Positions 45,918 to 54,914 of a stretch of 64,000 bases of DNA are shown in pieces (within the stretch, counting starts at the first letter, position 1; each line of letters begins with the position of its first letter). The notes under the pieces were generated by a model, which was not told the origin of the DNA, ran no database searches, and saw nothing but the letters and a program-made list of their open reading frames with translations. Where the stretch lies: positions 62,001 through 126,000 of the forward strand of contig NZ_MAFC01000004.1 of NCBI RefSeq assembly GCF_002013465.1, written 5' to 3'. The position numbers were made by a program, and so were the translations under genes. The DNA comes from Mycobacterium sp. D16R12 (lineage in GTDB: Bacteria > Actinomycetota > Actinomycetes > Mycobacteriales > Mycobacteriaceae).

Positions 45918-46052
45918 GCCCCCGCTCCTTGCGAGCAGACATTTGGTGCATACGCGTCCTGGGTTCTCCGCAATACGCATGTCCCGCAAGCGTGCGTTGT
46001 CGCCTGCTCGCGCAAAGGAAACATGGTGTGATCTGGGCCTCGTTTTGTGCGG

Positions 46053-46072
46053 ATCTTACCGCTTAGTAAGAT
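46053..46072. promoter_or_regulatory. Operator-like site A upstream of fadE24
   Basis: ATCTTAC-N6-GTAAGAT is a perfect inverted repeat (arms of 7 bp), 79 bp before the fadE24 start. A second site with the same spacing follows at 46078. The extended half GTAAGATAC also occurs in the operator region of the TetR gene at 61.6 kb. Confidence 0.65.
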
Positions 46073-46077
46073 ACGGT

Positions 46078-46095
46078 TCTTACTTCGGAGTAAGG
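46078..46095. promoter_or_regulatory. Operator-like site B upstream of fadE24
   Basis: TCTTAC-N6-GTAAGG matches site A in arms and spacing. The centres of the two sites are 24 bp apart, close to two helical turns, which suits cooperative binding of two dimers on one DNA face. Confidence 0.6.
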
Positions 46096-46150
46096 TACCG
46101 ATCAGATACTCCGGCAGAACCCCACTTTGACCCCAGAAACGGCTGGTGAC

Positions 46151-47554
46151 ATGACCAACACGTTGACCCCGCGCGACGAGAAGAAGGCCGCCAAGAGCAA
46201 GAGCCTGGCGAAGCACGAGACAGGCGTAGGCCTCCAGAAGCACAAGCGCGGCGCGATCGACATCCTGATCGCGGTGCTGACCCCGATCGCGGGTTCGGAG
46301 CTGCTGGACAAGTACAACCTGCGCGGAGCCTTCAACAAGGGCATCTTCGAGACCACGAAGGGCCTGTTCACCACCCTCGGCGTTGCCAACCGCACCTTCA
46401 AGAAGGTCTCGGGCAGCAAGGGCGCACCCAAGCGCCTCGACAAGGCGAACGCCGACTTCTTCGACCTCAATCCCGAGGACGAGCAGAAGATGATCGCCGA
46501 CACGGTGAAGGAATTCGCCGTCGAGGTCATCCGCCCCGCCGCCTACGAGTCGGACAAGAACAAGGCGTACCCCGCCGACCTGCTGAGCAAGGTCGCCGAG
46601 CTGGGTGTCACCGCCATCAACATCCCCGAAGATTTCGACGGCATCGCCTCGCAGCGCTCTACAGTCACCAACTCCCTTGTCGCCGAGGCTCTTTCGTACG
46701 GTGACCTGGGTCTGGCACTACCGATCCTGGCACCCTCGGGCGTCGCCTCCGCGCTGACCAACTGGGGCAGCGCCGATCAGCAGGCCACCTACCTCAAGGA
46801 ATTCGCGGGCGAGAGCGTGCCGCAGGCCTCGGTCGTCATCGCCGAGCCGCAGGCGCTGTTCGATCCCTTCAGCCTCAAGACCACGGCCACCCGCACCCCC
46901 AGCGGTTTCCGGCTCAACGGCGTCAAGTCACTGGTACCCGCCGCCGCACAGGCCGAGCTGTTCATCGTGGCCGCCAACTACAACGGCCGCCCATCGCTGT
47001 TCATCGTCGAATCCGGCACCGAGGGCATCACCGTCGAGGAAGACCCGAGCATGGGTATCCGCGGTGCGGCGCTGGGCCGGCTGAACCTGAACAACGTCGC
47101 GGTTCCCGCCTCCGGACTCCTCGGTGAGGACGCGGCCGCAGAGTCCGATTACTCCGAGGCCGTCGCACTGGCTCGCCTCGGCTGGGCATCGCTCGCGGTG
47201 GGCACCGGCCAGGCCGTGCTCGACTACGTGATCCCCTACGTCAAGCAGCGCGAGGCATTCGGCGAGCCCATCGCCCGCCGCCAGGCCGTTGCCTTCATGT
47301 GCGCCAACATCGCCATCGAGCTCGACGGCCTGCGGCTGGTCACGCTGCGCGGCGCCTCTCGTGCCGAGCAGGGCCTGCCGTTCATCCGTGAGGCCGCACT
47401 GGCCCGCAAGCTCGCCACCGACAAGGGCATGCAGATCGGCCTCGACGGCGTGCAGCTGCTCGGCGGCCACGGCTTCACCAAGGAGCACCCGGTGGAGCGC
47501 TGGTACCGCAACCTGCGTGCCATCGGTGTCGCCGAAGGCGTTGTGGTCCTGTAG
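46151..47554 (+). CDS. fadE24: Acyl-CoA dehydrogenase FadE24
   Basis: The 467-residue protein matches M. tuberculosis FadE24 (Rv3139, 468 residues), including an extra basic N-terminal region before the dehydrogenase fold. The C-terminal signature Q-L-L-G-G-H-G-F is clear, and the middle domain is APAASRNG-like. The start at 46151 (MTNTLTPRDEKK) was chosen over 46127. In M. tuberculosis this gene pair is induced by isoniazid and related stress. It forms an operon with fadE23. Confidence 0.92.
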   Translation: MTNTLTPRDEKKAAKSKSLAKHETGVGLQKHKRGAIDILIAVLTPIAGSELLDKYNLRGAFNKGIFETTKGLFTTLGVANRTFKKVSGSKGAPKRLDKANADFFDLNPEDEQKMIADTVKEFAVEVIRPAAYESDKNKAYPADLLSKVAELGVTAINIPEDFDGIASQRSTVTNSLVAEALSYGDLGLALPILAPSGVASALTNWGSADQQATYLKEFAGESVPQASVVIAEPQALFDPFSLKTTATRTPSGFRLNGVKSLVPAAAQAELFIVAANYNGRPSLFIVESGTEGITVEEDPSMGIRGAALGRLNLNNVAVPASGLLGEDAAAESDYSEAVALARLGWASLAVGTGQAVLDYVIPYVKQREAFGEPIARRQAVAFMCANIAIELDGLRLVTLRGASRAEQGLPFIREAALARKLATDKGMQIGLDGVQLLGGHGFTKEHPVERWYRNLRAIGVAEGVVVL

Positions 47555-47599
47555 CCGTTCCCTCCCCATAGTCGTTATCTACTAAACGAAAGTCTTTCC

Positions 47600-48811
47600 A
47601 TGGCAATCAATTTGGAACTCCCCAAGAAGTTGCAGGCGGTTCAGGAGAAGGGGCACCAGGGCGCTGCCGAACTGGTGCGGCCGATCTCGCGCAAGTATGA
47701 CCTGGCCGAGCACACCTACCCCGTCGAGCTGGACACCCTGGAGACGCTGTTCGCCGGTGTCACCGCTGCGGGCACGTTCGCCTTCGCCGGTGCCGAGGCC
47801 TTCCGCGCCGAGGAGAACACCGAGAAGCAGAACGTCAACGGCGCGAACATGTCCGCGCTGCTGAACGCCCTCGAGATGAGCTGGGGCGACTGTGGTCTGC
47901 TGCTGACCATTCCCTTCCAGGGCCTGGGCAACGCCGCGGTGTCGAGCGTGACCACCAAGGAAGACGCCGACAAGTTCGGCAAGGTGTGGGCCGCCATGGC
48001 CATCACCGAGCCGGGCTTCGGGTCGGACTCGGCGGCGGTCACCACCACCGCCAAGCTCGATGGTGACGAGTACGTCATCAACGGCGAAAAGATCTTCGTC
48101 ACCGCCGGTTCGCGCGCCACCCACATCGTGGTGTGGGCGACCCTGGACAAGACCAAGGGCCGCCCCGCCATCAAGTCCTTCCTGGTGCCGCGTGAGCACC
48201 CCGGTGTGACCATCGAGCGTCTCGAAGAGAAGCTCGGCATCAAGGCCTCCGACACCGCGGTCATCCGCTTCGACAACGCGCGGATCCCGAAGGACTACAT
48301 CCTGTCCGACCCGGAGATCAACACCGAAAAGGGTTTCGGCGGTGTGATGAGCACCTTCGACAACACCCGCCCGATCGTGGCGGCTATGGCCGTGGGTGTC
48401 TCGCGTGCCTCGCTCGAGGAGCTGCGCAAGATCCTCGAGGATGCCGGTATCGACATCTCCTACGACAAGCCGGCGCATGCCCAGCACGCGGCTGCCGCAG
48501 AGTTCATCCGGATGGAGGCCGACTGGGAGGCGTCGTACCTGCTGACGCTGCGCAGCGCCTGGCAGGCCGACAACAACATCCCCAACTCGATGGAAGCCTC
48601 GATGGCCAAGGCCAAGGCCGGCCGCGTTGGCAGCGACATCACCCTCAAGGCCGTCGAAATGGCCGGCACCACCGGCTATTCCGAGCGCACCCTGTTAGAG
48701 AAGTGGGGCCGCGACTCGAAGATCCTGGACATCTTCGAGGGCACTCAGCAGATCCAGCAGCTGGTGGTGGCCCGCCGCCTGCTGGGGCTGAGCTCCGCAG
48801 AGCTCAAGTGA
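47600..48811 (+). CDS. fadE23: Acyl-CoA dehydrogenase FadE23
   Basis: The 403-residue protein matches FadE23 (Rv3140, 401 residues). It has the FAD-site segment MAITEPGFGSDSAAVTTTAKLDGDEYVINGEKIFVTAG, residues about 133-170, and the C-terminal IFEGTQQIQQLVVAR signature. Partner subunit or paired activity with FadE24 is likely, since several mycobacterial FadE pairs form heteromers. The gene follows fadE24 by 45 bp, and a strong terminator lies after its stop. Confidence 0.93.
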   Translation: MAINLELPKKLQAVQEKGHQGAAELVRPISRKYDLAEHTYPVELDTLETLFAGVTAAGTFAFAGAEAFRAEENTEKQNVNGANMSALLNALEMSWGDCGLLLTIPFQGLGNAAVSSVTTKEDADKFGKVWAAMAITEPGFGSDSAAVTTTAKLDGDEYVINGEKIFVTAGSRATHIVVWATLDKTKGRPAIKSFLVPREHPGVTIERLEEKLGIKASDTAVIRFDNARIPKDYILSDPEINTEKGFGGVMSTFDNTRPIVAAMAVGVSRASLEELRKILEDAGIDISYDKPAHAQHAAAAEFIRMEADWEASYLLTLRSAWQADNNIPNSMEASMAKAKAGRVGSDITLKAVEMAGTTGYSERTLLEKWGRDSKILDIFEGTQQIQQLVVARRLLGLSSAELK

Positions 48812-48828
48812 CGTACTGATCAAGATCC

Positions 48829-48868
48829 ATTACGGCCCTTCCGGGACTCATCCCGGAGGGGCCGTAAT
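48829..48868. terminator. Strong bidirectional hairpin after fadE23
   Basis: A 17-bp stem (48829-48845 with 48852-48868, arms starting ATTACGGCCC and ending GGGCCGTAAT, one internal G-T pair) has a 6-base loop ACTCAT. It stands between the convergent fadE23 and ABC permease genes and would stop both transcripts. Confidence 0.8.
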
Positions 48869-48878
48869 GCTTTCTGTC

Positions 48879-49964
48879 TCAGGCGATGCGCACCCCGCGC
48901 GGCAATGTCTCAGCGGGTATCCGTAAGCGGCGTATAGCGATCGCGAGGCCGGCCGCACCCATCGCGAGATTGACCACAAGACCCAGGTACCAGGTGTTAC
49001 CCACGAAACGGCTGCGGTACTGGTGCCCTTCTCTCCAACTACGGGAATGCTCGGAACAGCCGATATTCCGGGCATCCTCTGGTCCTGACCGCAGCCTGGA
49101 GACATCGCGCGCCAGCGAGAGCAGGATCGTGTCATCCGGATTCTGCCGAATGACGTCACCGTGCGCTTCCGGCTCAGCGGTCAGCGCCGGGTCGCTCTGC
49201 GATACCGCATCGGCGGCGACCACGAACGGGTTGGGCGCCACCAGCCACCAGGTTCGCTCGGTGTGGGTGACCGTGACTGTCTGAGGCTTCTCGTGGCAGC
49301 TGGTGGGCACGGAACGGTAGTGGTCCCAATCCGGCCGCAGCACAACAGAAGTTTCACGCACAAACGGCGTGAGCAGGCCCATGATCGCCGGCAGGCCGAC
49401 GATCAGGAAGAACACCGTCAGTTGGGTGAGCACTGCTGAGCTCACCGGCCGAGCCGACAGCGCCGAGAATCCGAGTCCAATACCGCAGTAACACAGGAAC
49501 AACAACGCGGCGACGACGATGCCCAACAACGAGGTGAAAATCGAATAGGGCGCTACCAACGCCGCCCAGATCAGGTAGGGGGCAGACACCACGAGAAGTG
49601 CAAGCGAGGCGGCCCAGCCCCCGAGCAGCTTGCCGAGAGCCAGTTGCACTGCGGTGATCGGAGTCGCTTGTACCACCGCCAAGTTCGCATCCTTGCGGTC
49701 GCCATTGATCGACGTCGCCGTCATGCTGGGTGCCACCACCAGCCCGAGCAGCAGTACGAAACCGCCGACTATCGCGTAAAAATCCCGGTCCCAGCCCTCG
49801 GCCGAACCATCGCCGGTTGCGGTTGCGGCATAGCGCGAGCCGAACACCAGCAGCGTGATGACCAGGAAGGCCACCCCCAGGGTGATCCACCATCGTGTAG
49901 TCCGGATCCGTTGGCGCAGTTCTAATCCGGCAATGGTCCCGATGGGCTGCCACCACGTCATCAT
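48879..49964 (-). CDS. ABC transporter permease
   Basis: The 361-residue protein has about six hydrophobic segments of an ABC-2 type permease, with a large loop (about 220-320) holding two Cys, and the short motif TSINGDRKDANLAVVQATPI near the second helix, as seen in ABC-2 exporters. It overlaps the ATPase gene by 4 bp (ATGA). The pair would export a compound or move a lipid; the substrate is unknown. Confidence 0.82.
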   Translation of the reverse strand: MMTWWQPIGTIAGLELRQRIRTTRWWITLGVAFLVITLLVFGSRYAATATGDGSAEGWDRDFYAIVGGFVLLLGLVVAPSMTATSINGDRKDANLAVVQATPITAVQLALGKLLGGWAASLALLVVSAPYLIWAALVAPYSIFTSLLGIVVAALLFLCYCGIGLGFSALSARPVSSAVLTQLTVFFLIVGLPAIMGLLTPFVRETSVVLRPDWDHYRSVPTSCHEKPQTVTVTHTERTWWLVAPNPFVVAADAVSQSDPALTAEPEAHGDVIRQNPDDTILLSLARDVSRLRSGPEDARNIGCSEHSRSWREGHQYRSRFVGNTWYLGLVVNLAMGAAGLAIAIRRLRIPAETLPRGVRIA

Positions 49965-50800
49965 GTGCGGTCTGCCTCCAGTGCAAAGTACGCATCTTCC
50001 AAGGCGTTCGTCGCCCGCGTGAACTCCAGTACCCGGGTCCCCGAGCCGACTGTGCGCGCAAGGTATTCAGCGGCCTCGTCGTCGTCGGCGAACGTCAGGT
50101 GAGCCGACGCGCCAACAGCCTGACCCAGCAGACGGATTCGCCACGTGCTCCCTGCCGCAGCCGGCGGCGCCATGGTGCTACCGGCACTCATCATCACCAC
50201 ATGGTCAACCATCTCCCCCAACTCGCTCAGGATGTGTGAGGACACCAGCACCGCACAGCCCGCATCCGCCAGGGCTCTCAGCGAATCCCGCAGCTCGACG
50301 CGGGATCTGGGATCCATACCGGAGGCGGGCTCATCGAGTAGCAGCACGCTGGGCTCGTGGACCAGAGCACGTGCAAAACCCAGTCGTTGCTTCTGGCCAC
50401 GCGAGAGCTCCTGCGCGGGACGATCGGCGAACTCGCTCAGGTGCACGTCGGCCAGGAGCCTCACAGCACGTTGCCGCGACTGCGCCATCGACCGACCGTG
50501 CAGCCGCGCAAAAGCGATCAAGATCTCGTGGGCGGTGAGGGATTCCCACGTGCCGAATACATCAGGCATCCACCCCACACGTTCGCGGAGTCGAACAGGA
50601 TCTACCACCTCGCCGTCCATCCGGATGCTGCCGCCCGAAGGCCGCAGCAGACCAGCCAGCATCAGCAACAAGGTGGTCTTCCCCGCACCATTCGGCCCGA
50701 CCAGCCCGGTGATTTGGCCAGGCAAGAGTGTGATGTCAGCCCCAACGACCGCAACGTGACGCTTGAAAGTCCGCGCCAGCCCCTCCGCAACCAGAGTCAT
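49961..50800 (-). CDS. ABC transporter ATP-binding protein
   Basis: The 279-residue protein has Walker A GPNGAGKTT, the signature LSRGQKQR, Walker B VLLLDEPASGMDP, and a C-terminal extension. ATG at 50800 was preferred over 50830 because the added residues are not typical. It pairs with the permease next to it. The domain order (single ATPase plus ABC-2 permease) is common in antibiotic or lipid exporters. Confidence 0.92.
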   Translation of the reverse strand: MTLVAEGLARTFKRHVAVVGADITLLPGQITGLVGPNGAGKTTLLLMLAGLLRPSGGSIRMDGEVVDPVRLRERVGWMPDVFGTWESLTAHEILIAFARLHGRSMAQSRQRAVRLLADVHLSEFADRPAQELSRGQKQRLGFARALVHEPSVLLLDEPASGMDPRSRVELRDSLRALADAGCAVLVSSHILSELGEMVDHVVMMSAGSTMAPPAAAGSTWRIRLLGQAVGASAHLTFADDDEAAEYLARTVGSGTRVLEFTRATNALEDAYFALEADRT

Positions 50801-50918
50801 GTTCGCCGATATTAGCTGACCATCGGCCACCGCTCAGGTATCTGGAATGCCTCGCTTCGGATAGGCTGCCCTGGTCATTGTCGAGACAAACAGCTTTGCT
50901 TCACCTCTGGAGGACTTC

Positions 50919-51422
50919 ATGGCGTGGGTTCGATCTGGTCTGCTCGCGGTCGTCGCCGGCACCCTCATTCCGCTCGGCGCCGGCCTTCCGGTTGCCAGCG
51001 CGGACGAATCGACCTGCGCTGCGATCGACCAGATGTCGAAGGCGGTCGATGACCCAGCCAACAACGGTCCGATCGTCACCGAGGCCCTGATGTATCTGCG
51101 CGGCGACAATCCCGCCTACTCCGGACTGGACCGTCAAATCGAGGCCGTCGGTCAGGCCCGCGACATGTGGGGCCGGGTCAACGACGGCGTGCGCGCCAAC
51201 CTGGACGGTGTCGCCGAACCCGGCGCCCGCCAGCAGCTGACCGCGTACGCCGACGGTCTGACCGGCGCCTACGACCTCTCGGGAACGTGGCTGGCCGCCA
51301 CCCCCGAGGTGCGTTCCTCCCCCGAGATCATCGATCGTGGCGGTGCGGTCGGCGGGCTATTGTTCGACGGCGTCAACAACTTCCACGTTCTGGCCAACAT
51401 CTGCAACGGTGGCCGTCACTAG
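50919..51422 (+). CDS. Secreted protein of unknown function
   Basis: A 167-residue protein with a signal peptide (about 1-28, ending PVASA) and two Cys in the mature part (in STCAAID and ANICNGG), one near each end. The mature sequence is helical and charged. No family recognised. The PPOX-type gene starts 2 bp after its stop, so the two are probably one unit. Confidence 0.75.
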   Translation: MAWVRSGLLAVVAGTLIPLGAGLPVASADESTCAAIDQMSKAVDDPANNGPIVTEALMYLRGDNPAYSGLDRQIEAVGQARDMWGRVNDGVRANLDGVAEPGARQQLTAYADGLTGAYDLSGTWLAATPEVRSSPEIIDRGGAVGGLLFDGVNNFHVLANICNGGRH

Positions 51423-51424
51423 GC

Positions 51425-51847
51425 GTGCGACTCAACCCGGCCGATGCACGCCACCGCTTTCAGGCGGCGGCGGTGGCGAGGCTGGCGACGGTCAACGAAT
51501 CCGGTGTGCCCCATCTGGTTCCGGTGACCTTCGCCGTCGCCAACGACGTCATCTGCTGGGCGGTTGATCACAAGCCGAAGTCACGCAACGATTTACAGCG
51601 ACTGCGCAACATCGCCGCAAACCCTGCCGTCAGCTTCCTGGCGGATCACTATGACGAGGATTGGTCGGCGCTGTGGTGGGCACGCGCCGATGGCATCGCG
51701 CGGACGCTCGATACACCCGATTCCACCTGGATCAACTTGCTGGCCAACAAATATCGGCAGTACCGCCTGACGCCACCGACCGGCCCCATGGTGCTCACCG
51801 ATGTTTCCCGATGGAGCGGATGGGCCGCCTCCCCCGTTTCGGCGTGA
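51425..51847 (+). CDS. F420-dependent oxidoreductase, PPOX class
   Basis: The 140-residue protein has the PPOX split barrel: ARLATVNESGVPHLVPVTFAVANDVICWAVDHKPKS, here residues about 17-52, then a central helix, and the end VSRWSGWAAS. That pattern matches a mycobacterial F420-dependent subset (TIGR03668-like). It probably reduces or binds a small substrate with F420H2. GTG at 51425 was chosen, 2 bp after the previous stop. Its stop abuts that of the convergent fusion gene. Confidence 0.82.
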   Translation: MRLNPADARHRFQAAAVARLATVNESGVPHLVPVTFAVANDVICWAVDHKPKSRNDLQRLRNIAANPAVSFLADHYDEDWSALWWARADGIARTLDTPDSTWINLLANKYRQYRLTPPTGPMVLTDVSRWSGWAASPVSA

Positions 51848-53920
51848 TTACTCCGGCCTGATCCCATCGCGCTCGCAGTCCGCGAGCAGTAGTCGCTTGA
51901 TGACCTTGCCGGTCGATGTACGCGGCAGTGCCGTGACGAAGTACACGTCACGGGGCACATGGAACTTGCTGAGCCGGTTTTTGATGAAGGCGCGCACCAT
52001 GTCGCCGTCGAGCCCGGCATCCTTGTGCAGCACGACGAATGCCGACAGCCGCTGCCCGAAACTGTCATCGGACGTCCCGACGACGGCCACATCGGCAACC
52101 TGCGGCAGGAAGGCCAACGCGTCCTCCACCGGTCTGGGGAACACGTTTTCACCGCCGGAGATGATCATTTCGTCATCGCGACCGTCGATGTACAGACGTC
52201 CATCGGCGTCCAGGTGGCCCAGATCGCCGGTATCGAGCAGACCGTTGACCGACGCCGGTGACGGGTCGGCCACGTACCCGTCGAACAACATCTCATTGCC
52301 GACGAAGATCCTGCCCGTCACACCGCGCGGCACCGGACGCCGGTCGGCGTCGAGAATCGCGACGGTGGTACCCACCGGCGGCCGGCCCACCGTGGTGGGG
52401 GCGATCGCCAGATCCTCGGGGTCGGCAATGGTGGCCCAGGACACCTCGGTGGATCCGTAGAAGTTGTAGAGCACTTCACCGAACGCCTCGGTGAAGCGTT
52501 GCACCAGTGAGGCATTCAGCGGCGACCCGCTGCACGCGACCAGCCGCAGGCTTGACGTGTCGTACTTCTGGCGCACCTTGGCGGGCAGATCGACGATGCG
52601 CTGCAGCATGATGGGGACCGCGATCAGCGTGGTCACCTTGCGGGTGGCGATGGCGCGCAGGCACTCCTCCGGATCGAACTTCTCCTGCAGGATCACCGTC
52701 GCCCTCAGTGGTGTGCTGATCTGCAGGCAGCCCAGCCCCCAGGCATGGAAGACGGGCGCCGAGATGAGCATGGTCTCGTTCATCTTCATCGGCATCCGCG
52801 AAAGCATCGCGGCGATGACGGCGAACCCGCGCGGGGTGGGCCGCAACGCTCCCTTGGGCGTTCCCGAGGTTCCGGAGGTTTGCACCACCTGGTGGCCGGG
52901 CCGGGTGGGAGGCAACACCCCCGGCCGGTCGGCTACCACGAAATCATCCAGCCCGCGCCGCCCATTGATGGCACTGCGGCGGCCGGTGCTGATGAGCTCG
53001 ACCTCCCAGGGCACATACCTGACGAGGTCGTCCAGATCGTCATCGACGAACACCTTGGTGAGGTTGTTGCGTGCCACAGCAATCTGGATCTGCGTTGCTG
53101 CCAACGCGTTGTTGAGCAGCATTACATCCACCCCGAGCATGCCGAAGGCAATGAGGCACTCCACGATGGCAATGTTGTTGCGAGCCAGCAGGCCAATCTT
53201 GGACGTCTCGTTGATGCCATCGCGCATCAGACCGGTGGCCATGCCCTCGGCACGCCGGTCAAGTTGCTCAAAGGTCAGCTGGCCGGCGTCGTCGGCAATC
53301 GCGAGCTGCTTCGGAGCGCGTGCCGCGGCGGCCGCGTATCCGCCCTGAAGGGTGAATCCCCACCGCGCCAGTGAACCCAATTGGCGAAGGCCGCGATCGG
53401 GGCGCGGGATACGCACCACGCCCACCCCGATCATCAGCCGGGCGATGCTGACTTGAATATTTCCGTTCTCACCCATGTTCGACACGTTGGAAGTCGACGC
53501 TCCGGACAGATAGTCATCAATTCTGTCCAGCCCGTCCATCAACCATTGGTTGACGGCCACGCTCGGCTTCTTGATACCGGCGGGCAGGACGGAAGCCGCC
53601 CGCAACACCGTGATGCGAACCCGGGTCTGCGCGGACCGTTCCTCGAACAACCGCACGGAGATCAGTCCGTCGTTGTCGACCCCCTCGATCGCGAGGCTCT
53701 CCTTGGTGTTGCTGAGAATCAGGCGAACGCGGGCCTTGGTCTTGGCGGACAGCACCAAGTACTCAGGGTCTGGTCCCGTCTCGGTGCTCTCGATCAAGGT
53801 CTCGCAGGAACCGACCCCGGTAAAGAACATGGGATACATGTCGGGTGAGCTGATCAGCTCCCACACAAGCCCGCGCGGGTGCTTGAGCAACTTGTCGCAA
53901 CTAATTACATCAGCGACCAT
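51848..53920 (-). CDS. SRPBCC domain fused to an acyl-CoA synthetase
   Basis: The 690-residue protein has two parts. Residues 1-150 read as a START/SRPBCC-type domain (KLLKHPRGLVWELISSPDMYPMFFTGVG, sheet, then the helix AVNQWLMDGLDRIDDYLSG). Residues 190-690 form an AMP-binding ligase: P-loop TSGTSGTPKG near 346, GSTEVSW, LLDTGDLGHLDADGRLYIDGR and the catalytic Lys in PRTSTGKVIKR. The fusion is one continuous frame. A fatty-acid or related carboxylate is activated to acyl-CoA; the extra domain may present or bind the lipid. Confidence 0.85.
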   Translation of the reverse strand: MVADVISCDKLLKHPRGLVWELISSPDMYPMFFTGVGSCETLIESTETGPDPEYLVLSAKTKARVRLILSNTKESLAIEGVDNDGLISVRLFEERSAQTRVRITVLRAASVLPAGIKKPSVAVNQWLMDGLDRIDDYLSGASTSNVSNMGENGNIQVSIARLMIGVGVVRIPRPDRGLRQLGSLARWGFTLQGGYAAAAARAPKQLAIADDAGQLTFEQLDRRAEGMATGLMRDGINETSKIGLLARNNIAIVECLIAFGMLGVDVMLLNNALAATQIQIAVARNNLTKVFVDDDLDDLVRYVPWEVELISTGRRSAINGRRGLDDFVVADRPGVLPPTRPGHQVVQTSGTSGTPKGALRPTPRGFAVIAAMLSRMPMKMNETMLISAPVFHAWGLGCLQISTPLRATVILQEKFDPEECLRAIATRKVTTLIAVPIMLQRIVDLPAKVRQKYDTSSLRLVACSGSPLNASLVQRFTEAFGEVLYNFYGSTEVSWATIADPEDLAIAPTTVGRPPVGTTVAILDADRRPVPRGVTGRIFVGNEMLFDGYVADPSPASVNGLLDTGDLGHLDADGRLYIDGRDDEMIISGGENVFPRPVEDALAFLPQVADVAVVGTSDDSFGQRLSAFVVLHKDAGLDGDMVRAFIKNRLSKFHVPRDVYFVTALPRTSTGKVIKRLLLADCERDGIRPE

Positions 53921-54100
53921 AATGATGGTCCTACCTGGGGTTTTCGGTCATGCACCGCGCGAGCGTACCCGATGACGCGCATCACTGCCCAGGAACTGTT
54001 GTGGTTCATGTCACTGAGGTGACCAGATTGCCGGACGGCAGGCTGGGCGAACCGCAGCCAACCTCGACGGGACATCTCCGACCGGCAAATCGCCCGCCGC

Positions 54101-54379
54101 CTAGATGTGCGGGGCTTCGCGGATCTTGCTGCCGTCGTTCCCGAGCGTCTTGCAGTACATCGTGACCGAGGTGCGGGTCGCGGAGATTTCCAGGTTCGAC
54201 GCGTCACGCCCGCGTTGGTCCTTGAGCATCTTGCTCACCGCGTCGTTCTGCTTCTGTTCCTCGGCGGCGATGAAGGTCTTGCACGTGGTGTCGCCACCTT
54301 GATTGATGACACCCGAGCACCCCGTCACGAGGGTGACTGCCACGAAACAGGTTCCAGCCAACACCTTCACAGCGGTCAT
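54101..54379 (-). CDS. Small predicted lipoprotein
   Basis: The 92-residue protein has a lipobox LVTGC with the lipidated Cys at 21, followed by a short helical domain with two further Cys (in DTTCKTF and TMYCKTL) spaced like HdeA-type proteins, where they form a disulfide. The HdeA likeness is weak. ATG at 54379. It is divergent from the Clp-N gene (70 bp between starts). Confidence 0.75.
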   Translation of the reverse strand: MTAVKVLAGTCFVAVTLVTGCSGVINQGGDTTCKTFIAAEEQKQNDAVSKMLKDQRGRDASNLEISATRTSVTMYCKTLGNDGSKIREAPHI

Positions 54380-54449
54380 GCGGTGACACTAACTCATCGC
54401 CGAACCCTGCTCCGGCAAGATGTACTTTGAGCCGGAGATAGGGAGGGTC

Positions 54450-54896
54450 ATGTTCCATCTGTTCAACGAGCGCTCACGGCAGGTCATCGTGATCGCACAA
54501 GAGGAAGCACGCGAACGGCAGCACAACTACCTCGGAGCAGAACACCTCCTGCTGGGTCTGGTCGGCGAAGGAACCGGGCTGGGCGCTCGGCTGCTCGCGA
54601 CGGCCGGAGTCCGTTTTGAGAACGCGACTCGGGTAACCCAGCATCTCGTCCCGTTGGGCCAGGAGCCACCCACGGAGAAAATGCCGTTCACTCCGGGAGC
54701 CCAGCGGACACTCGAGCTGGCGATGACCGCGTCGACAAGCAGGCGGCAGACGGAGATCTGCACCGGCCACCTGCTACTGGGCCTCGTGGACGCCGCAGAT
54801 CCCATCATCATCCAGATATGGGAGAGACTCAGCGTGGATGTTCTGGACCTCTGGGATAACGTCCGGGCGCACCTGGATGAGAACCTCGGCGATTAG
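54450..54896 (+). CDS. Solitary Clp N-terminal domain protein
   Basis: The 148-residue protein consists almost only of the Clp_N double repeat: MFHLFNERSRQVIVIAQEEARERQHNYLGAEHLLLGLVGEG, about residues 1-41, then RTLELAMTASTSRRQTEICTGHLLLGLVD. There is no ATPase module. M. tuberculosis ClpC2 is a comparable ClpC1-like N-domain protein without ATPase that binds and sequesters ClpC1 ligands. ATG at 54450 has a gggagg site and was preferred to 54420. It may act as a decoy or adaptor for ClpC1; this is inference. Confidence 0.85.
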   Translation: MFHLFNERSRQVIVIAQEEARERQHNYLGAEHLLLGLVGEGTGLGARLLATAGVRFENATRVTQHLVPLGQEPPTEKMPFTPGAQRTLELAMTASTSRRQTEICTGHLLLGLVDAADPIIIQIWERLSVDVLDLWDNVRAHLDENLGD

Positions 54897-54914
54897 GCGA
54901 CAAACAACGCCTTC

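Noticed and set aside
44858..46243. 461-residue minus-strand frame across hisN
   Set aside because: It runs antisense through hisN and the fadE24 start and is rich in Ser, Arg and Pro.
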